Positions 6,977 through 15,973 of a stretch of 64,000 nt of DNA are shown here, piece after piece. Positions within the stretch are counted from its first letter, which is position 1. Each line of letters starts with the position of its first letter. Both the position numbers and the translations under genes were made by a program. Source of the DNA: Thalassomonas haliotis (GTDB lineage Bacteria; Pseudomonadota; Gammaproteobacteria; Enterobacterales; Alteromonadaceae); contig NZ_CP059693.1 of NCBI RefSeq assembly GCF_028657945.1, positions 2,976,001 to 3,040,000 on the forward strand, given 5' to 3'. Under the pieces are notes generated by a model, which was given only the letters and a program-made list of their open reading frames with translations, did not search any database and was not told the DNA's origin.

Positions 6977-8606
6977 ATGAAAAAAATAAAATACGGTCTG
7001 TCAGTACTCGGACTTGCAGTGGGTATGGCCACTGGCGGTGTTAGTATGTCTGTTACTGCGGCTGAACCTACCTTTATCGGAAGAAGATTTTAAAAAAGCG
7101 GAATTGCATTATTTTCAGCGTTGTGCCGGTTGTCACGGTGTTACCCGTAAAGGGGCAACAGGTAAAAACCTCGAACCTGAAAATATGCTGAAAAAAGGGC
7201 AAAAACGCCTGGAAAAAATCATTACCTTAGGCACAGAAGGGGGCATGAACAACTTTGATGAAATCTTCAGCAAGCAGGAAATTGCTAACTTAGCGACCTT
7301 TATCCAAATGGAACCGCCGATTCCGCCGGAAATGACTTTGAGTCAGATGCGTGAACATACCAAGGAATATGTCGCGCCCAAAGATTACCCGACTAAACCT
7401 ATGCATAGCCGCAACTGGGAAAACTTCTTTGTGGTTATCGAACGTGACGCCGGTACTGCCGCGATTGTTGACGGTGATACCAAAGAAGTTATCTCCCATA
7501 TCAATACCGGTTATGCGGTACACGTAATCAAAGGTACCGAGCATCATCAAAAAGATCACGCCGAAGATGTCGGCCGTTTCTGGTACACCATAGGCCGTGA
7601 CGGTAAAGTGAATAAAATCGATTTATGGCAAACCCCTGACAAAATGTTAGTGGCAGAAACCAAAATGGCTTATGACGCCCGTGATATCGCGGTTTCCGGT
7701 GACGGTAAATACGTTATTGCCGGCGGTTACTGGCCTTCGCATTTCGTTATTATGGATGCGGTCACCCTGAACCCGTTAAAAGTGATTTCTACCCGTGGTT
7801 ACAACACTAAAGGTGACTATGTCAATGAAGCCCGTGTTGCGGCAATTTACACTACCCCTAACGAGTCCACCTTTATGGTTGCGGTTAAAGAGCTGGGCCA
7901 GATGTGGCAAGTAGACTACACAGATATCGACAACCTGCGTATCGACCATATTGATTCCGTTGAATTCTTGCATGATGGTTTCTTCGACCCGACGGGCCGT
8001 TACTTCCAGATTGCCGCGAATGCCTCGAACAAAATGGTGGTAGTAGATACCAAGACCCGCAAGTTAGAAGCCATGATAGATGTTGATACCTTGCCTCACC
8101 CGGGTCCGGGTGCTAACTGGATTGACGCCGAATGTGGCCCGGTAGGTGGTACTACGCATTTAGGTACAGGTTTGGTCTCCGTATGGGGTAACGATCCAAT
8201 CGGTCACCCGGATAAAGCCTGGAAACTTTGTTATGAAGTGGAAACCGACGGTCCCGGCGCCTTTATCCGTACCCATGAAACCTCTCAATACGTTTGGGCG
8301 GATCAGTTGAAACATCCTGAGCCGGAAATTCAGCAATCGGTACAGGTTTTTGACAAGAAAACCCATGAAATCGTGAAAACCATCCGGGTAACAACAGAGC
8401 CGGGTAAAGCGGCCCTGCATATGGAGTTCAACGATGATGGCTCTGAGGTTTGGGTATCGGTATGGAACCGTAAAGATGCCAAGAACCCAAGCGGTGAAAT
8501 CGTTGTTTATGATGCCAAAACGCTGAAAGAGAAGCATCGCATTAAAGGCCTGACCACTCCAACAGGTAAATTTAATGTTTATAACCGGGTACATCATAAA
8601 ACCTAA
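6977..8606 (+). CDS. nirS: NirS, cytochrome cd1 nitrite reductase, with apparent 1-nt frameshift after the signal peptide
   Basis: Periplasmic reduction of nitrite to NO with heme c and heme d1. ATG 6977 has CTGGAG 9 nt upstream and encodes a signal peptide ending VTA-AEP, but this frame stops at 7091-7093. The rest (LSEEDF onward) is in another frame, open to 8606. Removing one T from the TTT at 7073-7075 joins them as AEPT-LSEEDF. The heme c motif RCAGCHG, the d1 ligand contexts GYAVH and FLHDG, and the C-terminal TPTGKFNVYN are intact. The N-terminal extension before heme c is short. A TTG at 7014 opens the main frame with another hydrophobic stretch but lacks a ribosome site. Either a sequence error or a recent inactivating mutation. 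Confidence 0.9.
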
Positions 8607-8633
8607 CCTTTACCGGTAGAAGTAAATGAAATT

Positions 8634-8665
8634 GCGGACATGGCTTAGCCCATGTTCGCCGTCTT
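8634..8665 (+). terminator. Hairpin between nirS and nirT
   Basis: Arms 8634-8643 (GCGGACATGG) and 8650-8659 pair over 10 positions with one G-U, with a 6-nt loop, followed by a weak pyrimidine tract (CGTCTTTTC). It could be a partial terminator or mRNA-stabilising stem separating nirS and nirT levels. Confidence 0.45.
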
Positions 8666-8686
8666 TTCATAAAAACGAGTTAAATT

Positions 8687-10480
8687 ATGGTTTTAAAAAC
8701 ATTTAGCAAACCTGGCTTCTGGTCACGTCGCCTGATGCTAGGGTCAACCGTTGCCGGTGCTGTGGTCTTTTTTGTGGTAGGTATCATCTTCTGGGGGGGA
8801 TTTAACACGGCCATGGAAGCGACCAACAATTTAGAATTCTGTATCAGTTGTCATGAAATGGAATCTACAGTGTATGAGGAGTACAAACCAAGTATCCATT
8901 ATTCCAACCGAACCGGTGTCCGCGCCGGCTGTCCTGATTGTCATGTTCCAGACCCCTGGATCCATAAAATGGTCCGTAAAATTCAGGCATCCAAAGAACT
9001 CTTTTCCTGGATGATGGGGACCTACGATAGCAAAGAAAAATTTAACGAACACAGGCTGACCATGGCAAAAAATGTCTGGCAGACCATGAAAGATACCGAC
9101 TCCAGGGAATGTCGAAATTGCCATAACCTCGAATCCATGAATCCCGAATTCCAAAAGCCAAGGGCGAGAAAACAGCACTTAAACGCCTTTGAAGCAGGGC
9201 AGACTTGTATTGATTGTCATAAAGGCATAGCGCATCACAATGTCAGAGATCAATTAACCGATGAAGAGCTTGAAGCCCTCGAAGCCCCAAACCCGGATTA
9301 TGTCCGCGAGATCCCGCAAATGTATAAGGAAGGTCTGGCACGGGTGAAAGCAAAAGAAGCGGCGCTGGCACAGACTGAGAAAGCCGAGGCGGCAAAAGCT
9401 AAAGCCGAAATGCAGAAAAAAATTGATGTGGCGGTAGCGGCAGCGCTTGCTGATGCATCGGGCACACCTGCACCAGGCAACGGCTCACAGGCTGTGGTAA
9501 GCAGCAAAACGCCAACTAATATTAATGTCGACTGGGGCAAGTCATCGGCAAGAGATATCAGCGTCTTTTATCCGGGCACCGCATCAATCGAGTGGCTATT
9601 GGGCAGAAAACACGGCGGTAAACGCGCCTTTAGCAAGGGGGATCGTTGCATCGAGTGCCACGAAGAAGAAATTGCCGATATGGGGCAGAATATCGTTACC
9701 GGTGAAAGTGAAAAAGAACTCGAACCTAAGCTTATTCCAGGTAAACGCGGCAGCATCGCGGTGACCATAGATGCCGCCCATGATGACGAAAACCTGTATT
9801 TGCGCTTTAGCTGGCCTGAAGGAGCACATACCCCGGCACCATTTGTTGACGGCGGTAAGATGGATCCCGAGAACTCGATGAAGCTGGCGTTTATGTTATC
9901 GACCGATGATGTCGAATATGCCGACCGAGCCGGTTGTTGGGGCACCTGTCATGCTGACGCCAATACCATGCCATTTGCACCGGAAAAAAAGGCATTGCTT
10001 GGCTCTGATTTAGCCAGCAGACTGAACTTTGATGCTGGTGTCAGCAAATACCTGAAAGAAACCCGGACTAAGCTGGAGCTTAAAGGGCGCAGGGGCAAAG
10101 CGCTGGGAGGCTGGGATAAACTCAAGCCCCAGGCTGACATTGATGCCGCCCAAAACGCCAACCAGTTTATGGACATTGTTCGCTATAAATCTGGCAGCAA
10201 GGACGTTGAAGACGGACAAATTCTGGCTGAGCGCAATATGCACGGCGGGCAGGGCAGTGAAGTGGAAGCAAGCCTTAATGCCGGCACCTGGTCTGTGGTG
10301 GTTAAACGCAAACTGCTTTCAGACAAACCGGGAGACGTGGATATAGAGCCGGGTAAACTCTATAACTTTGGCTTTGCCATTCATGATGATTACACCAGCG
10401 CACGTTTTCACCATGTTTCGTTCGGTTATAAACTTGGCCTGGACAACAGCGCAGCTGAGATTAACGCTGTCAAGCTATAA
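8687..10480 (+). CDS. NapC/NirT-type tetraheme cytochrome fused to a C-terminal heme-binding domain
   Basis: A 597-residue membrane-anchored protein. Residues 15-40 form the single N-terminal anchor. Four CxxCH motifs at C52, C82, C142 and C174 make the NapC/NirT quinol-dehydrogenase head. A charged Ala/Lys/Glu-rich linker (about 215-250) leads to a second domain of about 330 residues resembling ethylbenzene-dehydrogenase/DMSO-type heme-binding subunits. That domain has CIECH (C321) and an unusual CX3CH, CWGTCH (C417, C421, H422). Classical NirT stops after the tetraheme part. Role by context: passing quinol electrons to NirS in the periplasm. It sits 80 nt after nirS and ends at a clear terminator. 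Confidence 0.85.
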   Translation: MVLKTFSKPGFWSRRLMLGSTVAGAVVFFVVGIIFWGGFNTAMEATNNLEFCISCHEMESTVYEEYKPSIHYSNRTGVRAGCPDCHVPDPWIHKMVRKIQASKELFSWMMGTYDSKEKFNEHRLTMAKNVWQTMKDTDSRECRNCHNLESMNPEFQKPRARKQHLNAFEAGQTCIDCHKGIAHHNVRDQLTDEELEALEAPNPDYVREIPQMYKEGLARVKAKEAALAQTEKAEAAKAKAEMQKKIDVAVAAALADASGTPAPGNGSQAVVSSKTPTNINVDWGKSSARDISVFYPGTASIEWLLGRKHGGKRAFSKGDRCIECHEEEIADMGQNIVTGESEKELEPKLIPGKRGSIAVTIDAAHDDENLYLRFSWPEGAHTPAPFVDGGKMDPENSMKLAFMLSTDDVEYADRAGCWGTCHADANTMPFAPEKKALLGSDLASRLNFDAGVSKYLKETRTKLELKGRRGKALGGWDKLKPQADIDAAQNANQFMDIVRYKSGSKDVEDGQILAERNMHGGQGSEVEASLNAGTWSVVVKRKLLSDKPGDVDIEPGKLYNFGFAIHDDYTSARFHHVSFGYKLGLDNSAAEINAVKL

Positions 10481-10510
10481 CGAACGTGTTTTAGCAAAAA
10501 TGTTTGCTGT

Positions 10511-10537
10511 AAAAAGCCCTGGTTGCAGGGCTTTTTT
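10511..10537 (+). terminator. Rho-independent terminator of nirS-nirT
   Basis: GCCCTG / CAGGGC stem with a 4-nt loop, flanked by an A run on the left and TTTTTT on the right, 30 nt after the nirT stop. The flanking A and T runs make it potentially bidirectional. Confidence 0.85.
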
Positions 10538-10693
10538 ATATCTGGAGTTGGCGCATTGTATGTTAGCGCAAGGGAGTAACAGTAACGACATCATAGTAAC
10601 TACAGGCCCGTTGTGTAGCAGAGATTTCAGCGGTTAATAAAAATGGAGTATTCAGGGTCGTATGAACCTTGAAAGCCTGGCTGTCGGCTAAAA

Positions 10694-11257
10694 TCAGAAG
10701 CGATGGCTGTCACTCCAACCTTGCGCTGGTGAAACTTTAACGCCGGTTAAGGCGCTTATTTTATTTTTGACGGATTCTGAGATTATGATGACATCTTGGT
10801 ATTCATCTAAGCGGAATAAATGAAAAGACTGAATGAACTCTGATTTGAGGGCCATGCTTTTCATACGCATAATGATAAGATCCTCTGGGTCTTCACTAGT
10901 GTCTAATACATAGTCGGATTTTTCCTGGTCAAGGGCGCTTACCCGGCCAATGATATTTAAAGCAAAAAAACCGGAGAGTGCTTGCCCGTTTATTTCAACT
11001 AACACAGGATAAGCCTCAAAATTATCGGCGCCAGCCGATGACAATGCATTGATAAAATCGCCACTGACAACAGGAGCATCGGCTACATCAAAATAATCGG
11101 GTAACGCAGCAGGAGAGTTTTCTATCGTGACAAACATTTGTTCAGGAACGGAAGCTAATTTCATGCCCTCTAGCCAATCACATCCTATAGACGACTCCTG
11201 ATAACTTAATCCGCCAATAATTGCGGGACTGTTGGTGTATTCTAAGACAAAAAACAT
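10694..11257 (-). CDS. Imm11 (DUF1629)-like immunity protein
   Basis: A 187-residue soluble acidic protein. The layout PVVSGDFINALSSAGADN, then NIIGRVSALDQEKSDY, then FHLFRL and a C-terminal G...SPAQGW resembles the Imm11/DUF1629 family, which neutralises polymorphic toxins. ATG 11257 is chosen over 11290 because GGGAG lies 10 nt before it and it clears the upstream gene, whose stop is 22 nt away. It directly follows the AHH-nuclease-like gene on the same strand, the usual toxin-immunity order. Family assignment is by motif memory, not search. Confidence 0.6.
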   Translation of the reverse strand: MFFVLEYTNSPAIIGGLSYQESSIGCDWLEGMKLASVPEQMFVTIENSPAALPDYFDVADAPVVSGDFINALSSAGADNFEAYPVLVEINGQALSGFFALNIIGRVSALDQEKSDYVLDTSEDPEDLIIMRMKSMALKSEFIQSFHLFRLDEYQDVIIISESVKNKISALTGVKVSPAQGWSDSHRF

Positions 11258-11279
11258 AACAAATGTGCTCCCTATTAAG

Positions 11280-12074
11280 TTAAAAACCACCGGTATCTAA
11301 ATTTACTTTTGGGTATCTGACTTTCCAGTAATCTTCACCGCGTCCGTAACCTGTGATATGGACATGTTCTTTCTCTAACACCTTTACCTCGTGCAAAGGC
11401 ATAAAATACAATTGTGTGGCAAAGCGCAGATCTACAGGGTGCAGCCGCCATGGCATATTTGCAGCCGCAAGGCAGGTAAAAGCATAGTTCTCGGCTTGAG
11501 CTATCTTTTTTTCAAGCGCCTTCTTCCATTGCTCTTCTGTCTTTTTCTCACAGACGGTTTTTCTTGACATAATAAGGCGAAGTCGAGCTAACAATGCCCT
11601 GCACTGGCTAAAATAGCTTTCATCATGTGCTTGCCCATGCATCTGTAATGGCTTTTTATAATCCAGTGCCAGCCAAAAATCATCATAGGCAGCATGAGCG
11701 GGCAAAGCAGGCAATCCTATGCAGTTTTGCTTACGGTTAGGATAGAAGCCCACTTCATTTAAATAGAAGTTTAAGGTGACATTTCTATCAGTAGGACTCG
11801 ATGAATTGGAGTTTTCTGTAAAAGCCGATAATGCCAAACAGTGATGGCCTTGATGAGAGTAGGGCGGAGGAAAAGCGTTATTTGGATAAATCTTTGTCTT
11901 CGCATTTATTTTTTCAAAGACTTTGCTCATGCCTTTTCGGTGCCAATTAGCATCAGCAGGCGCCGTTTCTGTTATCTTTTTCTGCTTGGCCTTACTATGA
12001 GACTTACCGCAAATAACACATTTATTTTTTGCTGCCAGCGCATCTGTAACGGCTACTGTTTCACCAAATTCCAT
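11280..12074 (-). CDS. AHH/HNH-EndoVII-like nuclease domain protein (putative toxin)
   Basis: About 264 residues. A Cys pair CVICGKSHS near the N-terminus is followed by a segment resembling AHH-family nucleases: QGHHCLALSAF, then LNEVGFYPNRKQNCIGLP and PLQMHGQAHDESYFSQC, the HH...N...N-LP...H pattern. No signal peptide or long delivery domain is present, so it would be a cargo-type effector or a stand-alone toxin. ATG 12074 is the first methionine; no Shine-Dalgarno is evident, and a TTG at 12128 is the only earlier start. The next gene is Imm11-like. The pair splits nirT from nirN and looks inserted. Confidence 0.6.
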   Translation of the reverse strand: MEFGETVAVTDALAAKNKCVICGKSHSKAKQKKITETAPADANWHRKGMSKVFEKINAKTKIYPNNAFPPPYSHQGHHCLALSAFTENSNSSSPTDRNVTLNFYLNEVGFYPNRKQNCIGLPALPAHAAYDDFWLALDYKKPLQMHGQAHDESYFSQCRALLARLRLIMSRKTVCEKKTEEQWKKALEKKIAQAENYAFTCLAAANMPWRLHPVDLRFATQLYFMPLHEVKVLEKEHVHITGYGRGEDYWKVRYPKVNLDTGGF

Positions 12075-12330
12075 CGCACATTCAATAATGTTTCTACAGG
12101 AGGTTTTTATAGATGAATGATAGTACAAAACCTTCGGAAAAAGCGCCTGTGAGCTATTAAATATGCAATGTCGTATTGTTGTTGTCGCTGCTTATTAGCA
12201 AAGGGGGTTGCAATTTTACGATATAAACGCTGGGGAGCTTGATGGTAATAGAAGTCAAGCCTGTTCTTATCGTCTTGGCAAGCAAGTCTTGTTAGCCGCC
12301 GCTACTAAGAGCTGATCATTTTCCTCACAG

Positions 12331-12531
12331 GAATTAGCATTTATCTGCTAGGGCACACGAAAAAAACGGCAAGAGATGCAAAGGTACAGCAGCCAGATCA
12401 AAGAACTATTGGATGACTTATTAGTGCTACCCAATGATGACTCAGGTCAAAGCAGCCTTGTAAGCAGTAATGATATGTTTAGCTGCACTTATTCGCAAAG
12501 GCACACAAGCTGCTCTGATTTAAGGTTACCC
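12331..12531 (+). pseudogene. Decayed C-terminal fragment of a nirH-like gene
   Basis: In the frame of 12376, QRYSSQIKELLDDLL...SSNDMF...SDLRL aligns with the NirH C-terminus QYRAQIKQLLAEVL...KSNDML...TGLRL encoded at 404-1021. An in-frame TAG (12349-12351) falls near the conserved His of that block, and only weak similarity (ELAFIC) can be followed upstream. The fragment runs up to and slightly into nirN. It marks a former nirH-nirN junction. Confidence 0.65.
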
Positions 12532-12532
12532 A

Positions 12533-14137
12533 ATGAAAATAAAACGATTGATTTGCAAAAAAGTTGGCTTAACGTTTGCCTTAGCCTCCTTAACCGTATC
12601 TGCTGCACAGGCAGGTACAGCGAAAGATAATAAAGCAGCCGAAAAGCTCTATGTTGAACATTGTCAGTCATGTCACGGTGTTGGCCGTTTAGGCGCTATG
12701 GGGCCGGCATTATTTCCTGAAAACCTGTCTCGGCTGAGAAAAAACAAAGCGGTTAAGGTTATTGAAAACGGCCGGGCGGCTACACAAATGCCCGCTTTTA
12801 ACAAAACGTTAGACCAAGGGGAAATAGCCAGTTTAATTGATTATATTTATACACCCGCAAAAGCATTGCCGCAGTGGAACCTGGCAGATATCAAGGCCAC
12901 CAATATTCAGCACTTCGAGCAAAGCAAGTTGCCAAACAAGCCGCAATTTGCTGCCGATTTAATGAATTTATTTATTGTGGTTGAATTAGGCGATCACAGT
13001 GCAACCTTGCTTAATGGCGATACTTTTGAACCTATTACCCGCTTTAAAACGCGTTTTGCCTTGCACGGAGGGCCTAAATATTCACCTGATGGCCGCTTTG
13101 TTTATTTTGCTTCCCGAGATGGCTGGATCAGCAAATATGACATTTACAACATGAAAATTGTCAGTGAGGTCAGGGCTGGCATCAATACCCGAAATTTAGC
13201 GGTTTCAAGCGATGGTAAATATGCCATTGTCGGTAATTACCTGCCACATAATGTAGTGATTTTAGATACTCAGGATTTATCGCCCATTGAAATGATTGAA
13301 ACGAAAAGTAGCGAAGGTGTCAGCTCGCGTGTCAGTGCCGTATACAATGCGCCACCGCGCCATAGTTTTATTGTTGCGCTTAAAGACGTTAAAGAAGTGT
13401 GGGAAATTCCCTACAGCGATAAAGGCGGCGTGGATGTCTATAAAGGCTGGGCGCACGATTATCGAAAAGATGGCGGCGAAGGCAAGGTTGAGAACTGGAA
13501 AAGCGAAGACAAGTTTCCGGTACGGCGTATTCAAACACAAGATTACTTGGATGACTTTTTCTTCGATCCTGACTACATCAACCTGATAGGTACCGCGCGT
13601 AACAGCCATAATGGCCAAGTGATCAACTTTGATACCAAGAAAAAAGTGGCCACGATTGAGCTTACCGGCATGCCGCATTTAGGCTCAGGCATTACCTGGG
13701 ATTACCAAGGTAAAGAAGTTTTTGCTTCTCCTAATATTAAAGAAGGCAAAATAACCGTAATAGAAATGGAGAACTGGCAGGTTATCAAGGAGATAAAAAC
13801 GGAAGGACCAGGCTTCTTTATGCGTAGTCACAGCAAATCACCTTACGCCTGGGCTGATGTGTTTTTTGGTCCGAATAAAGAGAAAGTACATATTATTAAA
13901 AAAGACACCTTAGAAATCGTTAAAACGATTGCGCCGGCGCCGGGCAAAACCGCTGCACACGTTGAATTTACCAAAGATGGGAAATACGTATTGCTGAGTA
14001 TTTGGGATAACGATGGCGCTGTGATTGTTTATGATGCCAATACTTTGGAAGAAGTGAAGCGTTTGCCGATGAAAAAGCCCTCAGGTAAATATAACGTGTA
14101 TAACAAAATTAATTATGAGCGGGGCACCAGCCATTAG
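12533..14137 (+). CDS. nirN: NirN, heme d1 biosynthesis cytochrome (dihydro-heme d1 dehydrogenase)
   Basis: A 534-residue NirS relative: signal peptide (cleavage near AQA, residue 27), one heme c site CQSCH (C44, C47, H48) and a d1-binding propeller (FALHGGPKYSPDGRFVYFAS, AAHVEFTKDGKYVLLS, PSGKYNVYN). The cytochrome part (GVGRLGAMGPALFPENL, RAATQMPAF) is NirN- or c55X-like rather than NirS-like. Established role: NirN performs the last heme d1 step in the periplasm, introducing the acrylate double bond and handing cofactor to NirS. AAGG lies 8 nt before ATG 12533. It is displaced from the leftward biosynthetic operon and on the opposite strand. Confidence 0.85.
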   Translation: MKIKRLICKKVGLTFALASLTVSAAQAGTAKDNKAAEKLYVEHCQSCHGVGRLGAMGPALFPENLSRLRKNKAVKVIENGRAATQMPAFNKTLDQGEIASLIDYIYTPAKALPQWNLADIKATNIQHFEQSKLPNKPQFAADLMNLFIVVELGDHSATLLNGDTFEPITRFKTRFALHGGPKYSPDGRFVYFASRDGWISKYDIYNMKIVSEVRAGINTRNLAVSSDGKYAIVGNYLPHNVVILDTQDLSPIEMIETKSSEGVSSRVSAVYNAPPRHSFIVALKDVKEVWEIPYSDKGGVDVYKGWAHDYRKDGGEGKVENWKSEDKFPVRRIQTQDYLDDFFFDPDYINLIGTARNSHNGQVINFDTKKKVATIELTGMPHLGSGITWDYQGKEVFASPNIKEGKITVIEMENWQVIKEIKTEGPGFFMRSHSKSPYAWADVFFGPNKEKVHIIKKDTLEIVKTIAPAPGKTAAHVEFTKDGKYVLLSIWDNDGAVIVYDANTLEEVKRLPMKKPSGKYNVYNKINYERGTSH

Positions 14138-14769
14138 TTGCTTATTTAGTTGCTTATGATGTAAAAGTTTTCTTGTGCTTGAGGACCAATCCAAGGATTG
14201 AACCTAGCAATGCTTGGGTTTTGGTTTTATAAGCTGAAGAATCAAAAGGTGGATTGACCCGAAATGACTAAGTTCCTCTTTTGCCCTGTTTTGGACTAAG
14301 CACTTTTTCTTAATGTGGATAAAGCGTTTATTCCGGTGCAAATACGCTTTCTCTGCCTATATGTTGTTATGCACGGTTTAAGTTTATGGCAAATTCAAAC
14401 TGTTCTTTTATTTTAGGCCGGACTTAAATCAATAGAGTCGTGGTAAGGGAAAAGCTCCTGTGGAAGAGGCGGGGGTGTAGTCATGTTTATCTTCAATATA
14501 ATCCCCCCCAGTAGAGGGGCTATGGCTTTAAGCTAACCCAGGACAGGAAGCCAGTACCTTACGGGGAGTTATTTTATCAGCAATACAGTTGTTTACACTG
14601 GTGTCTATTTTAATGTCGAGCATATAATCGTTTAACAAAGAAGGAAAAATAACAGTTAGCCGCTAGGCGTCTAAACCGCTATCATTTTCCTGTTATGTTT
14701 AACTTGCAAAGACAACGGCCCAGCGCTTTGGCGGGCGTTATCTGCATAAACTTTCAGAGATAAGAACCT
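14138..14769 (+). other. Gene-free stretch between nirN and the accessory region
   Basis: No convincing gene over 630 nt. The right part holds an attC-like candidate (14648-14741). GTTGTTATGC near 14362-14371 resembles the right-hand core of such sites, so a small or empty cassette may lie between them. No terminator with a T tract was found after nirN. Confidence 0.4.
14648..14741 (+). other. attC-like candidate
   Basis: Begins TAAC and ends GGCGGGCGTTA, the right-end pattern of Vibrio-type attC sites. An internal pair GTCTAAAC / GTTTAAC has one unpaired C, as attC stems do. The outer arms pair poorly. The next gene starts 29 nt after it, a typical cassette layout. Confidence 0.35.
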
Positions 14770-15180
14770 ATGGATTATTCAAGTACCTGTAGTTGCGCTA
14801 AGGTAGAGATTAAGATCTCACTGCCTAAAAATATTGAAGAGTACGAGCCAAGAGCATGTGATTGCGACTTTTGTACAGCAAGAGGTTTGTCATATCTGTC
14901 AGACCCGAGTGGTCAGCTGAAAATTTATCATCCAGGTGAACTTGAGCAACTTAAGCAAGGCTCACAGCAAGCTTCATTTTGGCAATGTGCATCCTGCAAT
15001 GACCTGGTTGCGGTAACTTGTGAAATTGACAGTCAAACAAAAGGAGCAATAAATGCGGCTATGTTTGAGAAGCAACAATGTTTGAAGCCTGCAGTTTCCG
15101 TATCACCAAAAACTTTGCCTCCAGAAGAAAAGCTTAATCGTTGGAATAAGGTTTGGTTAAAGGTTGAGTTTTGTGATTAG
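14770..15180 (+). CDS. GFA/CENP-V domain protein
   Basis: A 136-residue protein with the zinc-binding cysteine pattern of the GFA (glutathione-dependent formaldehyde-activating) family: CSC (C7, C9), CDCDFC (C30, C32, C35) and CASC (C73, C76). The family fold is a beta-tent; most members have no proven enzyme activity. It is cytoplasmic, with no signal peptide. It is the first gene after an attC-like site and faces the same way as its neighbours, consistent with a gene cassette. Confidence 0.75.
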   Translation: MDYSSTCSCAKVEIKISLPKNIEEYEPRACDCDFCTARGLSYLSDPSGQLKIYHPGELEQLKQGSQQASFWQCASCNDLVAVTCEIDSQTKGAINAAMFEKQQCLKPAVSVSPKTLPPEEKLNRWNKVWLKVEFCD

Positions 15181-15259
15181 TTTACTTCGTACAAGGGCAA
15201 ACGGATGCAGTATACTGTTGTCGGCAGCGTTATATTCACTTCAGGTCTCAGTGGTTTAA

Positions 15260-15496
15260 ATGGTTGTAGTTAAAAATCAAACCAATGTTTTAATTGTGTT
15301 ATTTTCAACTGGGTTAGGTATTGTTTTAGGTTTTCTAGCTATTCAGGTTTCCAATTTAGCTTTAGGCTTCAGCTCAACAATTAGCTGCTTCATTCTAATG
15401 TTTGGCCATTCAAGAAAGCGAAAAATATTAAACCGGTGCCAATTTATTGGTGCATTAAGTCCTATTATTGGATGGGCACTATATGTTTCCGGTTAA
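15260..15496 (+). CDS. Small membrane protein, unknown function
   Basis: 78 residues, mostly hydrophobic: two to three membrane segments (about 9-30, 33-48 and 60-76) with a basic loop SRKRKILNR between them. I do not recognise the family. The ribosome site is weak (TCAGG 13-17 nt upstream). The segment before it ends in AGCGTTAT (15225-15232), resembling a cassette junction, but paired arms are not clear. Confidence 0.45.
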   Translation: MVVVKNQTNVLIVLFSTGLGIVLGFLAIQVSNLALGFSSTISCFILMFGHSRKRKILNRCQFIGALSPIIGWALYVSG

Positions 15497-15625
15497 CGGA
15501 TAAGCATGAGCTGTAAATCCAACAAGTGACTATGGTGTCATGTGGGTTCCTAAAATAAGTTAACAATTAGCAATTGACGCCATAATCAGCTAGATGAAAT
15601 GACACTCTAGCGGCAGGAGAGAACA

Positions 15626-15939
15626 ATCAAAAACGAATATGAGCCTTATGATAAAGTGATGGGGGGTTATCTCACTTTTACGAATCACAGGCTTATTGAA
15701 ACAGGGAAGCCCTGGCAAATGCATTCACTCAGACTTTTGTGAATTTCACTTCACTTGAGTCTTATCCCCATAGTTTCTCTGCCGGGATGTTGCTTGAGGT
15801 CGGCGAGGAGGCAAAAATCGTTGGGGTCTCAAAAAGATTAGCAGTATATAATGTTAAATTGCTTAAACGCAGCTATAGGTCACAAACGGTTGAATTTTGT
15901 TCCGGCGTGTTTAGCGCCTCCGTTGGGGCCGGCGTTTAG
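15626..15939 (+). pseudogene. Frameshifted small gene of unknown function
   Basis: One frame from 15626 reads ATC-AAA-AAC-GAA after AGGAGAGAACA, giving KNEYEPYDKVMGGYLTFTNH...PWQMHS; the adjacent frame continues QTFVNFTSLESYPHSF...AKIVGVSKRLAVYNVKLL to a stop at 15939. The two pieces read as one small protein broken near 15735, with ATC where an ATG would be expected. The family is not recognised. Confidence 0.4.
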
Positions 15940-15973
15940 CCGGGCGTCGGCATTGTCTCAGATAGGAAAAGTT

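Noticed and set aside
7014-7070. TTG start at 7014 as the true beginning of NirS
   Set aside because: No ribosome site; it discards a good signal peptide in the neighbouring frame, and a one-base change restores a classic NirS precursor.
15181-15235. Possible attC between the GFA gene and the small membrane protein gene
   Set aside because: It ends in AGCGTTAT as expected but I could not find convincing paired arms.
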